A stretch of 64,000 nt of DNA from Terrisporobacter mayombei (lineage in GTDB: Bacteria; Bacillota; Clostridia; Peptostreptococcales; Peptostreptococcaceae): contig NZ_JAHZMP010000007.1 of assembly GCF_020748465.1 (NCBI RefSeq), positions 1-64,000 on the forward strand, in the 5' to 3' direction. The translations under genes were made by a program, and so were the position numbers. Positions 1 to 8,267 of this stretch are shown in pieces. Each line of letters begins with the position of its first letter. Within the stretch, counting starts at the first letter, position 1. A model generated the notes under the pieces. It ran no database searches. It saw only the letters and a program-made list of their open reading frames with translations, and was not told the origin of the DNA.

Positions 1-1062
1 AAGGTACAAATAGGAGGACCCACAGGTGCTTTTGTTGTAATCGTTTATGAAATTGTAAAAACCTACGGAATTGATGGACTTATTATTGCAACAATAATGT
101 CTGGAATAATACTAGTCATTATGGGAATGTTGAAAATGGGAAATCTTATAAAATATGTTCCACAAACTGTTACAGTTGGATTTACTAGTGGAATAGCAGT
201 TACTTTACTTATAACACAAATTAAAGATTTGTTAGGATTAAATATAGAAGATGTTCCTGCCGAAGCATTACATAAAATAGTAGCATATGTGGAAAATATA
301 AATAGTTTTCATATAATTACATTTTTAATAGGTTTAGCTTGTATATTCATAATGGTATATTGGCCAAAAGTAAATAAAAGTGTGCCAGCATCAATAATTG
401 CTTTAGTATTTGCTACACTAGTTGTAAAGATATTTAATTTAAATGTTGATACAATTGGAAGTTTATATTCTAATATATCATCAACTATACCAATGCCAAG
501 CATTCCAAAAATTAATATGGATAAAATAATTCAATTAATTCAGCCAGCCATAACCATAGCAGTTTTGGCTTCAATAGAATCACTCTTATCTTGTGTTGTT
601 GCAGATAAAATGATAGATGATAAACACGACTCAAATAGTGAACTTGTAGCACAAGGTTTTGGAAATATTGCCTCGGCTATATTTGGAGGGATACCTGCAA
701 CAGGTGCCATAGCAAGAACCGCTGCAAATGTTAGAAATGGAGGAAGAAGTCCTATATCTGGTATAGTCCATGCTATTACACTTCTTTTAATAATGATATT
801 ATTAATGCCATTAGCAAAAATGATCCCTATGACAGTTTTATCTGCAATATTAATAATAGTTTCTTATAATATGGGTGAGTGGAAAGAAATGAAGGAAATG
901 ATGAACTTACCTAAAATAGACGTGATAGTTCTTTTATCAACATTTATATTAACAATAGTATTTGATTTAGTTGTAGCCATAATAGTTGGTATGAGTATAC
1001 ATTTAATCTCTAATTTATTTATAAATAAAAGTGACGATAAAGCTACTGAAGAAGTTGCTTAA
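1..1062 (+). CDS. SulP family anion permease, 5'-truncated by the window, no STAS domain
   Basis: Inner-membrane anion (sulfate, bicarbonate or similar) transporter. The frame is open from base 1 and contains the SulP signature QIGGPTGAF at once, so the first ATG at 97 is internal and the gene begins before the window. The visible 353 residues hold the later membrane spans, with the conserved GGIPATGAIARTAANVRNGGRSP segment in the middle split over residues near 225-250. Most SulP proteins end in a cytoplasmic STAS domain of about 100 residues; this one stops about 15 residues after its last membrane span (INKSDDKATEEVA). The substrate cannot be told from sequence. Family call is firm. Confidence 0.88.
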   Translation, partial: KVQIGGPTGAFVVIVYEIVKTYGIDGLIIATIMSGIILVIMGMLKMGNLIKYVPQTVTVGFTSGIAVTLLITQIKDLLGLNIEDVPAEALHKIVAYVENINSFHIITFLIGLACIFIMVYWPKVNKSVPASIIALVFATLVVKIFNLNVDTIGSLYSNISSTIPMPSIPKINMDKIIQLIQPAITIAVLASIESLLSCVVADKMIDDKHDSNSELVAQGFGNIASAIFGGIPATGAIARTAANVRNGGRSPISGIVHAITLLLIMILLMPLAKMIPMTVLSAILIIVSYNMGEWKEMKEMMNLPKIDVIVLLSTFILTIVFDLVVAIIVGMSIHLISNLFINKSDDKATEEVA

Positions 1063-1089
1063 TACATAAATATTTTTTTGAAATATATA

Positions 1090-1120
1090 TTGACTCTATA
1101 CTTAGTATAGACTTTATAAT
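1090..1120 (+). promoter_or_regulatory. MerR-type promoter of the MATE gene (19-bp spacer with dyad)
   Basis: TTGACT at 1090-1095 and TATAAT at 1115-1120 are separated by 19 bases. Between them lies a dyad: ACTCTATACT (1093-1102), one central base, AGTATAGACT (1104-1113), 9 of 10 positions paired. A 19-bp spacer with a central dyad is the established layout for MerR-family activators, which twist the DNA to align the two elements. A BmrR-like regulator is encoded directly downstream of the pump. Confidence 0.75.
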
Positions 1121-1150
1121 ATACTTTAGTATTTTAACAGGAGGTATATT

Positions 1151-2494
1151 ATGGTTACAGAATTTTTAAGTTACGCAATACCATCTGCTTTGGCAAACTT
1201 TATTTCGTCTTTATATACAGTAGTAGATGGAATATTTGTAGGGCAAGGTGTTGGTGATACAGCTTTAGCTGCCGTAAATATAGTACTTCCTTTTACTGTT
1301 GTATTATTTGGAATAGCAAGTATGTTAGCAGTAGGCGGAGGGGCATTAGTATCAAAAAATGTTGGTGCTAATAATATAGATAAAGCATTAAATATATTTA
1401 GACAAGTAATGAAATTATTATTAATAATATGTATAGTTACAACTATAGTTTGTGTAGCATTTCCAGAACAAATAGTTAGGATGCTTGGTGCAACAGATAA
1501 TTTGGCGCCTATGGCAACTGAATACTTAAGATATTACGCAATTTTTTGCACACCAAATTTAGTAGGTATAGTACTAAATTCATTTGTTAGGAATGACAAT
1601 AGACCAAAACTTGCAATGGTTTCAACTATAGCAGGTGCCATTACAAATGTAATTCTTGATTATGTATTTATATTCCCATTAGGTATGGGCATAAAAGGAG
1701 CCGCAATAGCTACTGGACTTGGACAAATAGTTACAGTTTCAATGCTATTACCACATTTCTTAAGAAAAAGAGGAGTATTAAGCTTTGGGAATGCATCATT
1801 AAACAAAGATACTTTAAAAGAAGTATTAAACGTTGGATTCCCATCATTCTTTGGACAATTAAGTTTTTCAATAATAGTATTCTTACACAATATCGCATTC
1901 TCAAATTATATGGGAGAAATGGGAATATCAACATATAGCATAATAAACTATATAACAACAAATATATATATGGTATTATTAGGATTAACATTTGGAGCAC
2001 AGCCACTTATAAGTTATAATTTTGGTAGAAAAGATAAATATAAAATGCTTAAGTTTTATAAAATTAATGTAATATCATCTTTAGTAGTAAGTATAAGTGC
2101 AGCTGCAGCATGCTATATATTTGGAACACATGTAGTTGGCATTTTTACAACAGATCCTAAAATAGCTGAACTTGCTTATAATGGTATAAAAATAGCATGT
2201 CTTGCTTATATAGTAGGAAGTATAAACCTAGATACTTTAGTTTATTATCAAGCAGTGGAAATACCTTTATTCTCAAATTTATTCTGCATATTTAGAGCAA
2301 TGGTATTTTTACCAATATGTTTATATGTATTGCCTAAAATATTTGGATTAAACGGAATTTGGGCAAGTGTTTTAATTTCAGAATCACTAACATTTATAGT
2401 TATGTATATAATTGCTAATGTAAAGAAATATACAGATATTGTTTTAAATAAAGAAAAAAAAGCAGAAGCACTTGAAGAAGCCGCTATAATGTAG
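1151..2494 (+). CDS. MATE family multidrug/cation efflux pump
   Basis: A 447-residue polytopic membrane protein with about twelve hydrophobic spans in two similar halves, typical of MATE (NorM/DinF/MepA type) exporters that expel cationic drugs in exchange for Na+ or H+. The N-terminus VDGIFVGQGVGDTALAAVN is the family signature of the first span pair and loop, and a similar pattern (GAQPLISYNFG) opens the second half. The start has AGGAGG seven bases upstream. It sits behind a MerR-type promoter and is followed by a terminator and a MerR-family drug-sensor gene, so induction by a ligand of that sensor is the simplest reading. The drug range is unknown. Confidence 0.9.
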   Translation: MVTEFLSYAIPSALANFISSLYTVVDGIFVGQGVGDTALAAVNIVLPFTVVLFGIASMLAVGGGALVSKNVGANNIDKALNIFRQVMKLLLIICIVTTIVCVAFPEQIVRMLGATDNLAPMATEYLRYYAIFCTPNLVGIVLNSFVRNDNRPKLAMVSTIAGAITNVILDYVFIFPLGMGIKGAAIATGLGQIVTVSMLLPHFLRKRGVLSFGNASLNKDTLKEVLNVGFPSFFGQLSFSIIVFLHNIAFSNYMGEMGISTYSIINYITTNIYMVLLGLTFGAQPLISYNFGRKDKYKMLKFYKINVISSLVVSISAAAACYIFGTHVVGIFTTDPKIAELAYNGIKIACLAYIVGSINLDTLVYYQAVEIPLFSNLFCIFRAMVFLPICLYVLPKIFGLNGIWASVLISESLTFIVMYIIANVKKYTDIVLNKEKKAEALEEAAIM

Positions 2495-2502
2495 GTATAA
2501 TG

Positions 2503-2535
2503 AGGACATTAATATTTAAATTAATGTCCTTTTTG
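2503..2535 (+). terminator. Intrinsic terminator after the MATE gene
   Basis: Stem AGGACATTAAT pairs with ATTAATGTCCT across a short AT loop and is followed by a U-run. It separates the pump from the regulator gene, although read-through could link them. Confidence 0.8.
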
Positions 2536-2560
2536 AATACATAATTTTGGAGGTGATGGA

Positions 2561-3382
2561 TTGGGAAAATATTTATCTATTGGTCAAATGGGAAAATTAA
2601 ATAACTTATCAGTACAAACTTTAAGACATTATGAAAAGGTAGGATTATTAAAACCTTCTTACATAAATGAAGATACAGGATATAGGTATTACTCTATGAA
2701 AGATTTTAATACTATAGATTTAATAAAGCAGTGCAAGGCAATGGGACTCTATTTAGAAGAAATAAAAGAGGTTACAAACAACTACACATCTTTGGAATCA
2801 ATAGTTGATATATTAGGGAACCAAAAGAAAATAGTAACAGAAAAAATGAAAGAGTTAGAAAATATAAAAAATAAAGTGGAATCCTTAGAAGCTAAAATAA
2901 AGATATCTTTAAACATAGGAATAAATGACATTTTTATAAAACACAATGAAGAAAGAAAATTTATTCAGTATAACTTTACTGATCGTTTTTCTGATGAATT
3001 CGAAATTAACTTAAGAAAAATTCTTTTGGAAGTAGAAAGAGATTATGAAAATGTTAATGCAGAAATAGCTTTTACCATATCTTATGAAGATGTGAAAAGA
3101 GAAGGACGAGCAGAGTGCAAAAATGTAATGATTAATTTGGGAGAAAATGTGTCTTATAAAGACGATAAAATAATTTCAATGGAGAAAGGAAATTATTTGA
3201 CCATGTATTTTGATGATACTTACAGAGATTCAGGAAAATATTATGAGGTGATTATGAAATACATAGAAAGTAATAATATAAAAACTATTGGAGATTTTAA
3301 CGAAATATATATAATGACGAGAGTGGGAAACGATGGGAAAGAAAAATCCCTTGGACAAATAGAAATTTTAATAGAAGATTAG
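2561..3382 (+). CDS. MerR family transcriptional regulator, BmrR-like
   Basis: A 273-residue DNA-binding regulator. Residues 1-75 form the MerR winged helix (YLSIGQMGKL, TLRHYEKVGLLKP, DTGYRYYS), residues about 80-115 a coiled dimerisation helix, and the remainder resembles the GyrI/BmrR effector-binding domain (YLTMYFDDTY, IEILIED at the end). The start codon is TTG at 2561, chosen because GGAGGTGA lies five bases upstream and MerR homology begins at once. No in-frame ATG precedes it. Family members of this shape bind cationic lipophilic drugs and activate a pump gene; the dyad promoter of the adjacent MATE gene is the likely target. The ligand is unknown. Confidence 0.9.
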   Translation: MGKYLSIGQMGKLNNLSVQTLRHYEKVGLLKPSYINEDTGYRYYSMKDFNTIDLIKQCKAMGLYLEEIKEVTNNYTSLESIVDILGNQKKIVTEKMKELENIKNKVESLEAKIKISLNIGINDIFIKHNEERKFIQYNFTDRFSDEFEINLRKILLEVERDYENVNAEIAFTISYEDVKREGRAECKNVMINLGENVSYKDDKIISMEKGNYLTMYFDDTYRDSGKYYEVIMKYIESNNIKTIGDFNEIYIMTRVGNDGKEKSLGQIEILIED

Positions 3383-3394
3383 TTAAAATAAAAA

Positions 3395-3430
3395 TAAGCT
3401 ATCAAAAAAATTCATGATAGCTTGTTTTTA
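3395..3430 (+). terminator. Intrinsic terminator after the MerR gene
   Basis: AAGCTATCA pairs with TGATAGCTT around an A-rich loop, followed by a U-rich tail. Confidence 0.8.
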
Positions 3431-3551
3431 TTTTTAAATTTTACATTAATTAATTATGTAATTTGTTGGTAATGTATATAATCTTTATAAGCATATATTT
3501 ATATAGTACAACTTATGAATTAAGTGGGAATTTATGTAAGGAGGTATTTTA

Positions 3552-4202
3552 TTGAAAAATAGAAGGAATTATTTACTTATAGGAATAATATTATTTGTTA
3601 TCACAAGTTTGCTTTTTATAGGAAGTGTTGAATGGAAAAGTATAAATAGTAATAGTCCTAAGATAGATATGAATGTAAATACAAATTTTAATTTACCACA
3701 AAACCAAATAGAATATATACAGTCACTAGTAGGACTGGAATCAAAGGATATGAAAATATTGGACAATCCATTGAGAATAGAGGGAAGTTTTTATATACCA
3801 GAAGATACAATATTAAGTTTTGTTGATCACTATTTGAAAAATACAAACAATAAAGATATTGAAAATATAAAAATTACGATTAATGAAAATGGATTAACCA
3901 TAGGAGGTCAATATAAGCTTCTTGCTTATTTAAAAACACCAATAGATATAGATATATTACCTACGTTAACTGAAGATAATGATTTGCGACTTAATTTAAA
4001 AGATATTAGAGTACTAAATTTAAGTTTAAATAACGATATTGTTGATGCTATAGCTGATAGTTGGTTTTCAAACTTGGACAATATTACTGTGGATAAGGGA
4101 GATATAATAATAGATAAAACTTTTTTTAAAAATACCAATATAAAATCAATATCTGTTGAAAAAGATTATTTAGTAGTAAATTTAAGTATAAGCCTAAAAT
4201 AA
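3552..4202 (+). CDS. Membrane-anchored extracytoplasmic protein of unknown function
   Basis: A 216-residue protein with one N-terminal membrane span (residues about 7-27) and an outside domain rich in alternating hydrophobic strands (ITINENGLTIGGQYKLL, LNLKDIRVLNLSL). This strand-helix pattern is reminiscent of DUF2140/YpmS or LmeA-like lipid-binding-fold proteins, but I see no decisive motif. The start is TTG at 3552 behind a strong AAGGAGGT; the nearest ATG is further in and would remove the membrane anchor. It stands alone, with terminators on both sides. Confidence 0.6.
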   Translation: MKNRRNYLLIGIILFVITSLLFIGSVEWKSINSNSPKIDMNVNTNFNLPQNQIEYIQSLVGLESKDMKILDNPLRIEGSFYIPEDTILSFVDHYLKNTNNKDIENIKITINENGLTIGGQYKLLAYLKTPIDIDILPTLTEDNDLRLNLKDIRVLNLSLNNDIVDAIADSWFSNLDNITVDKGDIIIDKTFFKNTNIKSISVEKDYLVVNLSISLK

Positions 4203-4206
4203 AATT

Positions 4207-4231
4207 GATAGATTAGTTTCTATCTTTTTTT
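4207..4231 (+). terminator. Intrinsic terminator
   Basis: Short stem GATAGA/TCTATC with a five-to-six base loop followed by seven T residues. Confidence 0.7.
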
Positions 4232-4256
4232 ATTCAAAAAATACAAAAAAATGTTT

Positions 4257-4272
4257 AGGAAAAAGTTTTCTA
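4257..4272 (+). promoter_or_regulatory. CcpA-type cre site upstream of cooS
   Basis: AGGAAAAAGTTTTCTA matches all 16 positions of the motif reported for C. difficile CcpA (RRGAAAANGTTTTCWW). A TATAAT at 4279-4284 follows, so the site would overlap the -35 region and act as a repressor site. Binding is inferred. Confidence 0.6.
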
Positions 4273-4391
4273 GGTATCTATAATAATAAGGAAAATTTGT
4301 TAAATAATAAACTATCACAAAAATTAAGCTAATCAAAAATCATTTCTTAAGATGTCAAAATTAAAAAAGATTATTTTTAGGGGGAGTTAAA

Positions 4392-6293
4392 ATGGATTGT
4401 AATAGTTGTAAAATGTGCAAAAGTGCAGATGAAAGATTGGAAAGTTTTGTAGCAAGTAAGGAGTTTGACACAGCATTTCACAGAACAGAAACTCAAAAGC
4501 AAAAATGTGGATTTGGTTTACAAGGAGTTTGTTGTAGACTCTGTTCAAATGGACCTTGTAGAATAACACCTAAATCACCAAAAGGAATTTGTGGAGCAGA
4601 TGCAGACACTATAGTTGGTAGAAACTTTTTAAGAGCAGTTGCATCAGGATCAGCATGTTATATTCACGTAGTGGAAAATACAGCTCTAAATCTAAAACAT
4701 GTGGGAGAAACAAAGGGAATAATCAAAAGTGAAAAAGCATTAAATCATTTAGCAGAAAAATTAGGAATAGAAGCTGATGACAAATATGAAAAATGTATTA
4801 AAGTAGCAGATGCAGTCTTAAAGGATTTATACAAACCTAGATTCGATAAAATGGAACTTGTTGAAAAAATAGGATATGGACCAAGAGTTGAAAAATGGAA
4901 AGAGTTAGGTATTATGCCTGGCGGTGCTAAGTCAGAAGTATTTGACGGAGTAGTAAAATCATCAACAAACTTAAACTCAGATCCAGTAGACATGTTAATG
5001 AGTTGTTTAAGCCTTGGAATTTCAACAGGACTTTATGGATTAACACTTACAAACCTTATAAATGATATAATGTTAGGTGATCCAGTTATAAGAATGGCAC
5101 CAGTTGGATTTAGAGTAATAGACGAAGATTATATAAACATAATGATTACAGGACATCAACATTCAACATTTACATCATTCCAAGAAAAATTAAAAGAACC
5201 AGAAGTTGTAGAACTTGCTAAGGCAGCAGGAGCAAAAGGATTTAGATTAGTAGGATGTACATGTGTAGGTCAGGACTTACAAATTAGGGGAGAACATTAT
5301 CAAGAAATATTTGCAGGTCATGCAGGAAACAACTTTACAAGTGAAGCAGTATTATCAACAGGTGCAATAGATATGATAGTATCAGAATTTAACTGTACAA
5401 TACCAGGGTTAGAGCCAATAGCAGATGAATTAAAAGTTAAAATGATATGTCTTGATGATGTTGCTAAAAAGAAAAATGCAGAGTACGTTTATTTAGATAG
5501 AAATAAATACGATGAAATAGATAGAAAATTAATAAATGAAGCTTTAGAATCTTATAAAAATAGAAGAAGTGAAGTTAAAATAGATATACCAAAAGATCAT
5601 GGATTTGAACAATCTTTAACTGGTGTTAGTGAAAAGAATTTAAAAGAATTTTTAGGTGATTCATGGAAACCATTAGTAGACTTAATAGCTAATGGAACAA
5701 TTAAAGGTGTGGCAGCAATTGTTGGATGTTCAAATATGACTGCTGGTGGACACGACATAAATACAGTTGAGCTAACTAAAGAATTAATTAAGAGAGATAT
5801 TATAGTATTGTCAGCAGGATGTTCAACTGGAGGACTTGAAAACGTAGGATTAATGTCTCCAGGAGCAGAAGAGCTGGCAGGAGAAAATTTAAAAGCTGTA
5901 TGTAAACAACTTAATATACCACCAGTATTAAACTTTGGACCATGTTTAGCAATAGGTAGACTTGAAATAGTTGCAACAGAACTAGCAGCATACTTAGGAA
6001 TAGACTTACCACAGCTTCCACTTGTACTTTCTGCACCACAATGGTTAGAAGAACAAGCACTTGCAGATGGAGCATTTGGTCTAGCATTAGGTCTTCCTCT
6101 ACACTTGGCTCTTCCTCCATTTATAACAGGGAGTAAATTAGTGACAGAAGTTTTAACAGAAGGATTAAAAGATATAACAGGGGGTCACGTAATAGTAAAC
6201 CCAGACCCTAAATCAACTGCAGATCAGTTAGAAGAAATAATAATAGATAGAAGAGTAAAACTTGGGCTAAAGGATGTGGAATCTTATGCATAG
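4392..6293 (+). CDS. cooS: Anaerobic carbon monoxide dehydrogenase catalytic subunit
   Basis: A 633-residue Ni-Fe-S enzyme that interconverts CO and CO2 with electrons passed to a ferredoxin. The N-terminal cysteines for the D and B clusters are present (C39, C47, C48, C51, C56, C67). All six C-cluster ligands can be found: His in ITGHQHS, and Cys in GCTCVGQD, SEFNCTIPG, VGCSNMT, SAGCSTGG and NFGPCLAIG. The start has GGGGAG eight bases upstream. It overlaps the electron-transfer protein gene downstream, then an FAD/NAD oxidoreductase, a CooS-CooF-FNOR arrangement seen in other anaerobes. No acetyl-CoA synthase subunits lie in the window, so a separate CO-oxidising or redox-balancing role is likely here. 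Confidence 0.97.
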   Translation: MDCNSCKMCKSADERLESFVASKEFDTAFHRTETQKQKCGFGLQGVCCRLCSNGPCRITPKSPKGICGADADTIVGRNFLRAVASGSACYIHVVENTALNLKHVGETKGIIKSEKALNHLAEKLGIEADDKYEKCIKVADAVLKDLYKPRFDKMELVEKIGYGPRVEKWKELGIMPGGAKSEVFDGVVKSSTNLNSDPVDMLMSCLSLGISTGLYGLTLTNLINDIMLGDPVIRMAPVGFRVIDEDYINIMITGHQHSTFTSFQEKLKEPEVVELAKAAGAKGFRLVGCTCVGQDLQIRGEHYQEIFAGHAGNNFTSEAVLSTGAIDMIVSEFNCTIPGLEPIADELKVKMICLDDVAKKKNAEYVYLDRNKYDEIDRKLINEALESYKNRRSEVKIDIPKDHGFEQSLTGVSEKNLKEFLGDSWKPLVDLIANGTIKGVAAIVGCSNMTAGGHDINTVELTKELIKRDIIVLSAGCSTGGLENVGLMSPGAEELAGENLKAVCKQLNIPPVLNFGPCLAIGRLEIVATELAAYLGIDLPQLPLVLSAPQWLEEQALADGAFGLALGLPLHLALPPFITGSKLVTEVLTEGLKDITGGHVIVNPDPKSTADQLEEIIIDRRVKLGLKDVESYA

Positions 6294-6741
6294 AATTTTA
6301 GTTGATAAAGACTTATGTAAAGGTTGTAAAAGTTGTGTTCTAGCTTGTATGCTAAGAAATAGTAATGCTGAAGATATATACACATTAGATTTAGATAGTA
6401 TAGATACTGAAAGTAAAAATCATATAGAAATGGACAGAAATAATAACCCAGTACCTATATTTTGTAGACATTGTGATGAGCCAGAATGTGTAATGACTTG
6501 TATGAGTGGAGCTATGAGTAAAGACGATGAGACGGGAATAGTTTCTTATGATGAGAGTAAATGTGGATCTTGCTATATGTGTGTAATGTCATGTTCTTAT
6601 GGTTTATTAAAAGTAGACGATAGAAGCAAGCAAAAAATATTAAAATGTGATTTATGTAAAAACGAAGAAATTCCTAAGTGTGTAGCTATGTGTCCTACAG
6701 GAGCAATTAAGCTACAAAAGGAGGATGCTTATGCTAGATAA
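6286..6741 (+). CDS. cooF: CooF-like 4Fe-4S ferredoxin, electron carrier for CooS
   Basis: A 151-residue polyferredoxin with four Cys motifs: CKGCKSCVLAC near the N-terminus, CRHCDEPECVMTC, CGSCYMCVMSC, and CDLCKNEEIPKCVAMCP. This is the HycB/DmsB/CooF layout for four 4Fe-4S clusters. The start at 6286 is preferred over the in-frame ATG at 6274, which lies on top of the AAAGGA ribosome binding site; from 6286 the protein begins MHRILVDKD as in family members. It overlaps the cooS end by eight bases, implying translational coupling, and carries electrons between CooS and the oxidoreductase encoded next. Confidence 0.92.
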   Translation: MHRILVDKDLCKGCKSCVLACMLRNSNAEDIYTLDLDSIDTESKNHIEMDRNNNPVPIFCRHCDEPECVMTCMSGAMSKDDETGIVSYDESKCGSCYMCVMSCSYGLLKVDDRSKQKILKCDLCKNEEIPKCVAMCPTGAIKLQKEDAYAR

Positions 6742-8029
6742 ATTATTTAATAAATTATCATCTAATAAAGAAAAAAATTATATTGAAATAAATAGCACTC
6801 CAAATAAATATGTGATTTTAGGAGCAAGTGCAGCAGGAGTAAATGCAGCAAAAACTTTAAGACAATTAGATCCAAAGGGGAACATTACACTTATATCAAA
6901 AGATGAAAAAATATATTCTCGTTGTATGTTACATCATGTGATTTCAGAACATAGAAGTGTGGAAAGTATTAATTTTGTAGATGCAGATTTTATGGAAAAA
7001 AACAATATAAAATGGATAAAAAATACTGAGGCAAAAAGTATAGACACTGAAAGTAAAATAGTAAACTTAGAACTAGAAAAGATAAGTTATGATAAATTAC
7101 TAATAGCAACAGGAGCAAAATCTTTTGTGCCTCCAATAAAAAATGCAAAAGATGGAAATAAAATTTATTCCCTTAGAGATATTGAGGATGTAATCTATAT
7201 AAAAGAAAAAATCAAAGATAGTAAAAAAGTTGCAATAATAGGTGCAGGCCTTATTGGCATAGATATATTGACGTCACTTTTAGATAAGGTAAATTTAGAA
7301 GTATCTTTAATTTATCCAAATGAGTATATATTAGATCTACAACTTGATAAATATTCAGCTAAAGTATATGAAAGTAAATTTATAGAACTTGGTGCAAAAT
7401 TATATTCTTCTTTATCAGTAAACCAAATTGTACTAGATGATAATAAGAATGTTAAAGGTGTTGAACTGGGAGATAATAGCATAGTTGAATGTGATTTATT
7501 AATAATTGCTACAGGAGTTAGACCTAATACAGAAATTGTGGCTAATACTAATATAGAAGATAATAGAGGAATAGTTATAAATGATAAATGTGAAACTACA
7601 GTAAAAGATATATATGCGGCGGGAGATGTAGTTGGCAAAAATGCCATTTGGCCACTAGCTGTGAAACAAGGAATTGTAGCAGCTTACAATATGGCTGGAG
7701 TTGAAAAAATTATTGACGATAAATTTACTTTTAAAAATAGTATGAACTTTGCAGGGATACCAACAGTCTCTTTAGGAATAGTTATACCACCAGATGATAC
7801 TTATGATGTAATTACTAGATGTGACAAGGATGGATATAAAAAGTTTGTTATAAGGGATAATGTAATAACAGGATTTATAGCTCAAGGTGATATTTCTTAT
7901 ACTGGATCTATTACTTATCTAATAAAACATAAGGTTGAAATACCTAATTTAAGAGATAGAGTATTTGACATTGGATATGCTGATTTCTTTTCTATGAAAG
8001 AAAATGGAGAATTTGAGTATAGCATTTAG
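6731..8029 (+). CDS. FAD/NAD(P)-dependent oxidoreductase of the CODH cluster (FNOR type)
   Basis: A 432-residue pyridine-nucleotide-disulfide oxidoreductase family flavoprotein. An FAD-binding Rossmann motif (VILGASAAGVNAAKTL) starts near residue 25, a second dinucleotide motif for NAD(P)H (VAIIGAGLIGIDI) lies near residue 165, and the FAD-ribityl motif IYAAGDV near residue 300. No redox-active CxxxxC pair is visible, so it resembles NADH oxidase, rubredoxin reductase or Nsr-type enzymes. ATG 6731 is chosen over ATG 6725 because AAAGGAGG ends at 6724. It overlaps cooF by 11 bases. Probable role: passing CO-derived electrons to NAD(P). Confidence 0.88.
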   Translation: MLDKLFNKLSSNKEKNYIEINSTPNKYVILGASAAGVNAAKTLRQLDPKGNITLISKDEKIYSRCMLHHVISEHRSVESINFVDADFMEKNNIKWIKNTEAKSIDTESKIVNLELEKISYDKLLIATGAKSFVPPIKNAKDGNKIYSLRDIEDVIYIKEKIKDSKKVAIIGAGLIGIDILTSLLDKVNLEVSLIYPNEYILDLQLDKYSAKVYESKFIELGAKLYSSLSVNQIVLDDNKNVKGVELGDNSIVECDLLIIATGVRPNTEIVANTNIEDNRGIVINDKCETTVKDIYAAGDVVGKNAIWPLAVKQGIVAAYNMAGVEKIIDDKFTFKNSMNFAGIPTVSLGIVIPPDDTYDVITRCDKDGYKKFVIRDNVITGFIAQGDISYTGSITYLIKHKVEIPNLRDRVFDIGYADFFSMKENGEFEYSI

Positions 8030-8051
8030 AAAATTTTATATAAACTTAATA

Positions 8052-8083
8052 AAAACAGCTGATTTAAATAATCAGCTGTTTTT
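8052..8083 (+). terminator. Intrinsic terminator after the CODH operon
   Basis: AAACAGCTGAT pairs with ATCAGCTGTTT around a seven-base loop, followed by T residues. The remaining bases to 8267 hold no gene that I can see. Confidence 0.85.
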
Positions 8084-8267
8084 ACATATTAAAAAGTATT
8101 ATGTTATATTTTATAAGCTATAATGTAAATGATTATTTTTTATGTATTAGTGAGTGATGATGTATTAAAACAAATTTATTATGCAATATAAAATATAATT
8201 GATAAAAAAAAAGATATAGTTTAAACTTAATTACTATAACAAGAAATTTTTAAGGATGTTAAAGTAA

